64,000 nucleotides of DNA from an uncultured Eubacteriales bacterium (lineage in GTDB: Bacteria > Bacillota > Clostridia > Christensenellales > Aristaeellaceae): NCBI GenBank assembly GCA_900548145.1, contig URJB01000006.1, positions 20,346 through 84,345 of the forward strand, written 5' to 3'. The notes under the pieces are model-generated. The model saw only the letters and a list, made by a program, of their open reading frames with translations. It was not told the origin of the DNA and searched no databases. The stretch's first letter is position 1. Each line of letters opens with the position of its first letter. This document shows positions 57,658 to 64,000 of the stretch, piece after piece. The translations under genes and the position numbers were made by a program.

Positions 57658-59876
57658 CATGGCTGGATCTGGGCAACGGCTGGCGGAACTTGTTCCTGCT
57701 TTCGGCCTTTCTGCAGGCCGTCGCGCTGGGGACGCTGTTTGCAGCCCGCCGTTGGTTTTCCAAAGGGAGCCGTCTGGCCTGTTTTCTGACCGGTGCCGCG
57801 GCAACGCCCCTGCTGGAATACCTGTGGATGCTGGCACTGGCCTTTCTCTGGCCCAACGCGCCCAAACTGGTCTATATCGGCGTACCGCCGCTGGCTGCCG
57901 GTATTTTGCTGGCGGTGATGCTGCTGCGCCGCATTCGCCGAATCCCGGCGCTTTTCCGGCGGGGACTGGCGTTTGTCCGCCGTCTTTGCCATTTTGACAA
58001 ACCTGCGCTGATCGCGCTGTGTTTCGCCCTGTGTATGGTCATTTTGCTGGCCCCGGTGTGCGTCCGCTTTCTGTCCAGCATGAACTGCGCGGAATCCAGC
58101 GACGCGGGCGAATACCTTGCGCTGGCGCAGCGCTACTGCACCGACCGAAACGTTAGCGAACTGCTGGAAAAAAACGAGACCGAGGGGCATTTCCGCGGCA
58201 ACAGCCATTTTCCCTCGCTGGAGCTGTACATGAGCTACGGACTGTTCCATACGGGCGGCGACAGCTTCGGCTACCCTTACGATAAACCCGCCTTTACTGC
58301 CATTGGGTTACTGCTGTTCTATGTAGCGGCGGCCTACGGCGCGCTGCTTTTGACCTTCTGCCGGGAAAAAAAGGGTTGTGTGCTGCTGGGCGTTCTTTTG
58401 TTCAATTTGGTGCCGAATTTTTACTATTCCGTTGCGTCCGCTCCCCGGGATATGTGGCGCATTCTGGCGATTTTACTTAGCGTACTGGCCTTTGCGGGAC
58501 TTCACCCCCGCAGCCGCAGCGTAAAAGCCTATCTCGGCAAGCTTCTGTTCGCCTTTGCTCTGTGCTTTACGGTGATGAGCACCCATGTGGTATGCTTCGT
58601 AGTGCTGCCCTTTGTGGTGGTGGCGTGGGTCGTCTGGCGCTGGATGGAGTCTCTGATGCTGCGCCGGGGCGGCGCGGCACGGACGCTTCTATCCTCCATC
58701 GGAGTGGCGCTGGCCGGAGCAGCGGGCACCATTACCGCCTATCTGGGCAACCTGTGGTGCTTCCGTCAGTGGGGCGAAATGTCTCCGTGGCGGCTGATGA
58801 CCAGCTTCACGGATGCTCCGTGGTATGACCTGTACATGAAGATCGAATACAAGCTGGAGGAGACCACCACTCATCTGGATTTTTGGTCGGCCCGAAATGA
58901 CATTCTGCTCAGTTATGCCACTCCCGTGGGCATCTGGGGCTTCCGGCTGGCGCTGCTGGGCCTTCTGGCCGGGCTGATCTTCGTGATCTGGCGGCGTGTC
59001 GCCCTTCGCCGGCAATCCCAAACCCTGCTGATGAACGCCGGTCAGGACGGCCCCACTGCCGTCGTTCTTTCCTTCCGGGAGGACGACTCCTTCCGCACGG
59101 TATCGCCGCTTTTGTTCTGTTCGCTGTGTACGCTGCTGACCGCCGCGTCCATGCTGGGCTTTCTGGACACGCCCCTGTATAGCTTTTCCGGCTCGTTCCT
59201 GAAACTGCCCCGGTATACGCTGCAATGGTTCCTGCTGGCCTGCGTCATGATCTGTGTCTCCCTGTCCGCTCTTTCGGATGTGTGGCCCAAGCTGTGCGAA
59301 CAAGGTAAGCACTGGCTGCGCCGTAGGCAATGGCGCAGCCCTGCCGGGCTGGTCGGCACGATCCGGCGACTTCCCGCATGGTTCTGCGCCCTGCTGTGTG
59401 TGCTTGGCATGGTGCAGGGCACCCGGCAGACGGGCTACGCCGCCAGTTTCTACCGCAACAGCCGCAATGTGATGGAAAACGAAAGTCTCCTCATGGACAA
59501 CGGCTTCCGGGAACATTACGGTCTGCTGATGACACTGGCGGACGTGCTCCCGGCTGACGAAACCATCCTTATCACCCAATCCGGGTATCAGTATCCCCTG
59601 AAAGGCAAAGGATACCTGTTGCAGAGCAATCCCATCGTCCCGATTCTGAACATGACGGAGGCGGAAATTCCCGGCGAACTGGAGCGGCTCCACGTGGGGA
59701 TGATCGTCACCAATCCCTCGTTCTGGGACGATCGATATCTGATCAAGTCCACCCTGAACGATTACCTGACCACGCTGCCCTCGGAGCAAATCGTCGAAAC
59801 GGGATTTCTTCGCTTTTACCTGCTGGATCCCGCTTTGGTTCCCGTGGCGCAGGCTGCGCTGGAAACGACGAATTGA
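57654..59876 (+). CDS. Large polytopic membrane protein, putative GT-C type glycosyltransferase
   Basis: 740 residues with about 12 or more membrane segments. An early external loop has MNCAESSDAGEYLALAQRY (about 143-160), whose Asp could be the GT-C catalytic acid; YSVASAPRDMWRIL near 265 and THVVCFVVLPFVVVAW near 305 are in the core. The C-terminal 120 residues are a soluble domain with repeated acidic and aromatic residues (ITQSGYQYPLKGKGYLLQ). I do not recognise a named family; it resembles the large GT-39/DUF6541-like proteins of actinobacteria and Clostridia in layout only. Coupled by ATGA to DUF354. Confidence 0.72.
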   Translation: MTWLDLGNGWRNLFLLSAFLQAVALGTLFAARRWFSKGSRLACFLTGAAATPLLEYLWMLALAFLWPNAPKLVYIGVPPLAAGILLAVMLLRRIRRIPALFRRGLAFVRRLCHFDKPALIALCFALCMVILLAPVCVRFLSSMNCAESSDAGEYLALAQRYCTDRNVSELLEKNETEGHFRGNSHFPSLELYMSYGLFHTGGDSFGYPYDKPAFTAIGLLLFYVAAAYGALLLTFCREKKGCVLLGVLLFNLVPNFYYSVASAPRDMWRILAILLSVLAFAGLHPRSRSVKAYLGKLLFAFALCFTVMSTHVVCFVVLPFVVVAWVVWRWMESLMLRRGGAARTLLSSIGVALAGAAGTITAYLGNLWCFRQWGEMSPWRLMTSFTDAPWYDLYMKIEYKLEETTTHLDFWSARNDILLSYATPVGIWGFRLALLGLLAGLIFVIWRRVALRRQSQTLLMNAGQDGPTAVVLSFREDDSFRTVSPLLFCSLCTLLTAASMLGFLDTPLYSFSGSFLKLPRYTLQWFLLACVMICVSLSALSDVWPKLCEQGKHWLRRRQWRSPAGLVGTIRRLPAWFCALLCVLGMVQGTRQTGYAASFYRNSRNVMENESLLMDNGFREHYGLLMTLADVLPADETILITQSGYQYPLKGKGYLLQSNPIVPILNMTEAEIPGELERLHVGMIVTNPSFWDDRYLIKSTLNDYLTTLPSEQIVETGFLRFYLLDPALVPVAQAALETTN

Positions 59877-59929
59877 CGCTTGCAGCCAAGCCCCCTTTCC
59901 CCTATTCTGCCGATTCAATGGAGGTCTCT

Positions 59930-60955
59930 ATGAACTGTCCCAAATGCGGAACGCCGGTCATGCCCGGCGCAGCCTTTTGCCCCATCTGCAACGAGCCCCT
60001 GCAGCAGTCGCCAACCATCCCGCCCCAGGGCTTTCCCAACGACCCCAACGCCGTTTACGGTCAACAGCCGGGCTATTCCCAGCAGCCGCCGGTCAACGGA
60101 ATGCCGGGCGGCTATCAGCAACCCTATCCCAATGGCTATCAGGCGGGGCAGCAGTCCGGTTATCAGCCGGGCTATCCGCCCTACCAGCAGACCTACCCCA
60201 CCGGCTATCAGCAGCCTTACCAGTATGGGGAAACGCGCCAGAATCCTTTTTCCAGCGCCATGAGCGAGCTGCCCCACGTATTTTCCCTCAGCTTCAAAAA
60301 CCCCGGCGAGGCTTTCCACAGTCTGTTGGAGCGCAGCGACACCATCACCGGCCCCATTCTGTGCGGCGTGGTGTTGCTGCTCAGTTTCTTCGCCGGAATG
60401 ACCGTAGCCCGCGGAGTGGTCAGCATTTTCTTTTCCGCAGTCTCGTCCCTGACCGGAGTCAGTCTGGCCGGAAGCGCCAGTTCCATGAATCAGGGCATCA
60501 ACTATGTGGCCGGGCGCATCGCCCCTTCTGTCGGCGGCGTGACGGTGCTCTGCCAGTTGATCTCCATGCTGGTGCCGGTGCTGGTCAGCGGCATTTACCT
60601 GCTGGGCATCTGCAAGGTGCCTTTCTCGTGGCCTGTGATTTTCGGGCTGGTCAGCATCCCCAGCATTCCTTCGGCGGTAGCCGCGCTGGCCGGGATGCTG
60701 CTGAGCCTGCTTTCGCCGTGGCTGACGATCGTCTGCGTCCTGTGCGGCATGGCATTCAGCTACCTGCAGCTTGGAGCCCTGCTGCAATATGTCACCGGGC
60801 GCTCTGAACAGCAGCTCTTTCTGCCCAAAACCGCCTGCATCCTGCTCTCTCTGCTGCTGACCCTACTGCTGCACCTGCTGATCGGCGGCGGGCTGATGGG
60901 CAACGTGATGAATTACATGATTCAGCTGCTGTCCAACGTGGGGTCTCTGCTGTGA
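59930..60955 (+). CDS. Zinc-ribbon membrane protein, Yip1-like
   Basis: 341 residues: an N-terminal zinc ribbon (MNCPKCGTPVMPGAAFCPICNEP, Cys 3, 6, 17, 20), a Gln/Pro/Tyr/Gly-rich spacer with imperfect GYQQPYP repeats (about 30-105), and a C-terminal domain with about five membrane segments (about 138-341) that resembles Yip1 proteins. The ribosome site GGAGG lies inside an ATGGAGG 6 nt upstream. Proteins with this layout are common in Firmicutes, without known function. Its stop overlaps the GTG of the M1 peptidase gene, so the two are coupled. Confidence 0.85.
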   Translation: MNCPKCGTPVMPGAAFCPICNEPLQQSPTIPPQGFPNDPNAVYGQQPGYSQQPPVNGMPGGYQQPYPNGYQAGQQSGYQPGYPPYQQTYPTGYQQPYQYGETRQNPFSSAMSELPHVFSLSFKNPGEAFHSLLERSDTITGPILCGVVLLLSFFAGMTVARGVVSIFFSAVSSLTGVSLAGSASSMNQGINYVAGRIAPSVGGVTVLCQLISMLVPVLVSGIYLLGICKVPFSWPVIFGLVSIPSIPSAVAALAGMLLSLLSPWLTIVCVLCGMAFSYLQLGALLQYVTGRSEQQLFLPKTACILLSLLLTLLLHLLIGGGLMGNVMNYMIQLLSNVGSLL

Positions 60956-62454
60956 AGCGTCCCGGCAAGCGTTGGCTCTGGCTGATCCCCTGTGTGCTGG
61001 CATTGGCGGTCGGTCTTTTCCTGCTGCTGCGCTCACGCGCCGCTTCACTGTCCGCTCCCGCTCCGTCTGTGGCGCTTTTGCAGGCGTCGGACGGTCTGGA
61101 CGAGATCGAGCTGCAGGCGGAGTTTCTGCCGGAGAGCCGCTCTCTCCGGGTCACCCAGCGCATGGCGCTGACTTCCCGGGTCGATGACACCCGGGACACG
61201 TTGGTACTGCGCACCTGGCCCAACGCCTACCAGAGTATGGAGACCTCTCCGCTGACCCTGACGGAGCTGTACGATGCGGCTTACCCGGAGGGCTTTTCCA
61301 CGGGTGCGCTGGTCATGGAGGAGGCTACCGTCGCCCATGGAGACGGCGCGGCGGAGAAAGTCTTCTACCGCTATACCGACACGTCCAAGACCGTGCTGTC
61401 TCTGCCCCTTGCCCAAAGCTGGGGCTGCGGCGAAACGCTGACCGTTACCCTTCGTTATACGCTGATGCTGCCCAAGGCCGCTTCCCGCTACGGGGTGATG
61501 AACGGCGTATACGCCGTTGGCAACGCCTTTCCCTTGCCTGCCCTATATGAAAACGGCGCTTACCGTACCGATGATTATTCCCCCATCGGCGATCCTTTCG
61601 TCAGCGAATGCGCCAATTTCTCATTGGAGCTGACCCTGCCGGACGGCTACCAATGCGCCGCAACGTCGTTCCCTTCCGAAACCCGTCAGGACGGTGAAAG
61701 GCAGGTCATGACCTTTTCCGCTCCTGCCGTCCGGGACTTTGCCTTGGTACTGTCCCAGCAGTTTCAAGCGGTGCAGGCCATGGAGGGCAATGTGCTGGTC
61801 AGCGTATATGCTCCCGACGGAAATTGGGCCCGTCAGGCGCTTGCCTTTGCGCGGGCGGCGCTGCGCTGTTATAACGAGCTTTACGGCGATTATCCCTACC
61901 CCAGTCTGACGCTGACCGGGTCGACCCTGCCCTATGACGGGGCGGAATATCCGGGGCTGTGTCTGCTTTCTTCTTCCCTGACCGGGGACGAACTGGAAAA
62001 GGCCGCGGCCCATGAAGTGGCGCACCAGTGGTGGTACGCGATTGTCGGCAGCGACAGTGTGAACAACGCCTGGCAGGACGAGGCTTTGAGTCAGTTCAGT
62101 GCGCTTTCCTACTGGGAACGCGCCCACGGAGCCGCCGCACGGGCCGAATGGTACGAACAGGAGATCGCTCCCTCCCTGCGCATCACGCTGAATGCCACGG
62201 CTGGCGCGCCCCTCAGCTGGTTTTCCAGTCTGGGCGAATACAAAAGTCTGGTTTACGACCGGGGAACGGCGCTGCTTTGCGCGGCGGACGAGCTGCTGGG
62301 CGGACGGATGAACGATTTTCTTCGCTTGTACTGGGAACGATGTGCATTTGGCATGGCCTCCCGGCAGGATTTTTTATCCCTTCTCACCGAATATTCCAAT
62401 GAGGATTTTACGCCCCTTTTCGAGGACTATCTGGACACGCTGATCACGCCCTGA
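60952..62454 (+). CDS. Membrane-anchored M1 family metallopeptidase
   Basis: 500 residues. The N-terminus (MKRPGKRWLWLIPCVLALAVGLFLLLRS) is a membrane anchor, so the protease faces outwards. An M1-type beta-domain (about 45-285) is followed by the gluzincin motif HEVAHQWW with His 354, His 358 and Glu 377 in NAWQDEALSQF; the 18-residue spacing is exact. The exopeptidase GxMEN motif is replaced by AEYPGLCLLS, as in several clostridial M1 proteins, so aminopeptidase activity is not certain. Starts GTG overlapping the upstream stop. Its presence in a glycosyltransferase run suggests maturation of a glycosylated surface protein, but that is inference. Confidence 0.92.
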   Translation: MKRPGKRWLWLIPCVLALAVGLFLLLRSRAASLSAPAPSVALLQASDGLDEIELQAEFLPESRSLRVTQRMALTSRVDDTRDTLVLRTWPNAYQSMETSPLTLTELYDAAYPEGFSTGALVMEEATVAHGDGAAEKVFYRYTDTSKTVLSLPLAQSWGCGETLTVTLRYTLMLPKAASRYGVMNGVYAVGNAFPLPALYENGAYRTDDYSPIGDPFVSECANFSLELTLPDGYQCAATSFPSETRQDGERQVMTFSAPAVRDFALVLSQQFQAVQAMEGNVLVSVYAPDGNWARQALAFARAALRCYNELYGDYPYPSLTLTGSTLPYDGAEYPGLCLLSSSLTGDELEKAAAHEVAHQWWYAIVGSDSVNNAWQDEALSQFSALSYWERAHGAAARAEWYEQEIAPSLRITLNATAGAPLSWFSSLGEYKSLVYDRGTALLCAADELLGGRMNDFLRLYWERCAFGMASRQDFLSLLTEYSNEDFTPLFEDYLDTLITP

Positions 62455-62487
62455 CTGGGCGAACCTGCAATACGAAAGGATGATTCC

Positions 62488-63609
62488 ATGGACGCATCCC
62501 TGATGCGGCAAAGTGCGCTGCTGATTCCCGCCTATCAGCCCGACGACCGTCTGCCCCCCTACGTGGAGGCGCTGAAATCGGCCGGGGTGGGAAAGATCAT
62601 TGTGGTGGACGATGGCAGCGGCGACAAATTCCAGCCCTTGTTCGGTTCCATTCCGCAGGATGAGGTCACTCACGTCATTTCCTACACGCCCAACGGCGGC
62701 AAGGGACACGCCATGCGGGAGGGAATGCGCTATCTGCTGGATCACTGCCCGGAGCAGTGCTTCATCATCACGGCGGACAGCGACGGACAGCATACCGTCC
62801 GGGACGTGCTGCGGATGATCGAAAGTCTAAGCGAAAACCACGAAGGTCTTCTGCTGGGCAGCCGGGATTTTTCTCAGGAGAACGTGCCCTTCAAGAGCCG
62901 CAACGGCAATCGCATCACATCTGCGGTATTCAAGCTGCTTTACGGCGTTTGGGTCAGCGACACGCAGACCGGTCTGCGCGGCTTTGAGCGTTCTCTGCTG
63001 CCCCTGATGATCGGCGTGAAGGGCGAGCGCTACGAATATGAGATGAACGTCCTCATCGAGTGCGCCCAGAAGAGCATTCCCATGCGCGCCCTTCCTATCG
63101 AGACGGTTTACGAAAACAACAACGAAGGCTCGCACTTCCGGGCCTTCCGGGACAGCGCCCGTATCTACGGCGTGATCCTCGGCGGTTTTTTCCGTTTCAT
63201 CAGTTCATCGGTCATTAGTTTTCTGGTGGACTACCTGCTCTATTTGCTGCTGAACAACCTGTTCAAGCTTTTCTGCCCCGGTTTGGAGCACCAGTTCCGC
63301 TTCCTTTTCATCTCCGTTCTCAGCCGCATTGGTCTGGCCACGGTCATTGCGCGGGTCTGCTCCGGCACGGTAAACTATCTGATCAACCAGAAGATGGTTT
63401 TCCACTACCACGGTTCCGGCAGCCGCAGCTTTGTGCGCTATCTCTGCGTTTTCGTTCTCAACATGCTGCTTTCCGCCGGTCTGACCAGCACCCTGCACCT
63501 CTGGCTGGGTTGGAGCGACAACATCTCCAAGATCCCCGTCGATCTTCTTCTCTTCTTCCTCAGCTACTACCTCCAGCACAAATGGGTCTTCCGCCAGCAG
63601 CAGGGCTAA
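62488..63609 (+). CDS. GT2 glycosyltransferase fused to a GtrA-like membrane domain
   Basis: 373 residues. The GT-A domain (1-220) has ALLIPAYQPDDRLPPYVEAL, VVDDGSGDKF near 38 and ITADSDGQHT near 93-102 with the DxD. The C-terminus (about 235-370) is a four-segment GtrA domain (FRFISSSVISFLVDYLLYLLL; NYLINQKMVF; PVDLLLFFLSYYLQHKWVF). Such GT2-GtrA fusions load a sugar onto polyprenyl phosphate and may flip it. It is the second enzyme of this class in the cluster, which suggests two lipid-linked sugars. GAAAGGATG precedes the ATG. The stop codon lies in the first hairpin of a repeat copy. Confidence 0.92.
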   Translation: MDASLMRQSALLIPAYQPDDRLPPYVEALKSAGVGKIIVVDDGSGDKFQPLFGSIPQDEVTHVISYTPNGGKGHAMREGMRYLLDHCPEQCFIITADSDGQHTVRDVLRMIESLSENHEGLLLGSRDFSQENVPFKSRNGNRITSAVFKLLYGVWVSDTQTGLRGFERSLLPLMIGVKGERYEYEMNVLIECAQKSIPMRALPIETVYENNNEGSHFRAFRDSARIYGVILGGFFRFISSSVISFLVDYLLYLLLNNLFKLFCPGLEHQFRFLFISVLSRIGLATVIARVCSGTVNYLINQKMVFHYHGSGSRSFVRYLCVFVLNMLLSAGLTSTLHLWLGWSDNISKIPVDLLLFFLSYYLQHKWVFRQQQG

Positions 63610-63820
63610 AGCCCTGCACCCATTTCTGCGCGCCATGCGCGCAGGGGCGTAGGGAGACATGCGGATTGGCCGGGGTTTTACCGCCGTGGCATGACAGGTG
63701 CCACGGCTCGCCGGTCTGGTGCGATTTTCTGCCAGTTGGCCGGTACAGGCCGCCATTCGGCAACGTGCCTCATGGTTCGCAAAAAAGGCCAGCCTGTTTT
63801 CTGTACAAGCTGGCCTTCTG
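63600..63820 (+). repeat. Intergenic 3'-UTR repeat, copy E (full length, with terminator)
   Basis: GCAGGGC-TAAA-GCCCTGC with the gene's TAA in the loop, CTGCGCGCC/GCGCGCAG hairpin, GGGCGTAGGGAGACATGC, GGCCGGGGTTTTACCGCCG, CCGTGGCAT/GTGCCACGG, CTCGCCGGTCTGG, the GGCCGCCATTCGGCAACG block and a terminator AAAGGCCAGC/GCTGGCCTT (63781-63820). Confidence 0.9.
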
Positions 63821-63904
63821 CGTATCAAATCCATCCCAGTTGCTGCCTATTTACCGGCCGCATAGGGAACGCCACATGACACCCAAGCCGAATTGAATCT
63901 CTCA

Positions 63905-64000
63905 ACCCGCACCCCGGTAGTTTGTCTCACGCCAACTACGGGGATGCAGAGCGGCGATAGGCAGCGGAGGGAAAAAGCCTTGCCCTTTTTGAAAGAGGAT
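63905..64000 (+). repeat. Second repeat family, copy 2 (cut by the window edge)
   Basis: CCCCGGTAGTT/AACTACGGGG hairpin (63913-63944), then GCAGAGCGGCGATAGGCAGC and GGGAAAAAGCC, matching 42835-42870. As at copy D, it follows directly behind a full 3'-UTR repeat. Confidence 0.65.

Overview
The window looks like chromosomal DNA of a low-redundancy, GC-rich (by eye near 58-60 %) anaerobic Clostridia, most likely a gut lineage close to Oscillospirales/Christensenellales. The reasons are the Gram-positive type expression signals (AGGAGG ribosome sites, TTGACA/TATAAT promoters), RNase J, a CdaR-type regulator, a sodium-pumping biotin decarboxylase, a TM1266-type small regulator, an EFR1-type flavodoxin/ferredoxin protein, and signal peptides of the short Lys-Lys...Ala-Glu kind. 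The species assignment is inference. No rRNA, tRNA, phage, transposase or CRISPR array was seen.

Layout. 1-2.7 kb: a TM1266-like regulator and an SsuABC-type ABC transporter (cut at the left edge) behind a leader with an attenuator-like terminator. 2.7-7.2 kb: a secreted PepSY-like protein, an S41 protease, a CdaR-type regulator and MurA. 7.4-11 kb: UvrB, a membrane coiled-coil protein and a second secreted PepSY-like protein. 11-19 kb: rpoBC on the minus strand with its own consensus promoter, not joined to ribosomal protein genes. 19-28 kb: RseC-like protein, RNase J, a CmpB-type membrane protein, MurC with an ABC-F ATPase and DUF1653, an EFR1-type protein and a frameshifted acetyltransferase. 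28-35 kb: Mbeg1-like hydrolase, a zinc-ribbon protein behind a structured leader RNA, a lysophospholipase-like hydrolase, RecD2 helicase, a nucleoside phosphorylase, VanW and an acetyltransferase. 35-38 kb: a polar amino-acid ABC transporter whose binding-protein gene is separated from the permease by repeats. 38-45.8 kb: a YgjP-like metallohydrolase, acetyltransferases, a GH94 phosphorylase and rfbAB. 45.9-51.1 kb: a five-gene biotin-dependent Na+-pumping decarboxylase/transcarboxylase operon. 51.3-53.8 kb: CTP synthase and a CAT-like acetyltransferase. 54-63.6 kb: a seven-gene run of membrane glycosyltransferases, a DUF354 protein, a zinc-ribbon membrane protein and a membrane-anchored M1 peptidase, which I read as an envelope glycan or glycolipid system.

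The most unusual structure is not a gene. Seven copies of an interspersed repeat of about 100-230 bp lie immediately after the stop codons of rpoC (two in tandem), RNase J, the amino-acid binding protein (two), the GH94 enzyme and the last glycosyltransferase, always in the direction of the gene before it. Full copies run hairpin, GC-rich hairpin, conserved TTTTACCGCCG-type block, third hairpin, conserved GCCGCYATTCGGC block and an intrinsic terminator. The stems differ between copies with compensating changes, so the element is probably a structured 3'-UTR RNA. A second, unrelated repeat follows two of these copies (42.8-43.1 kb and at the right edge).
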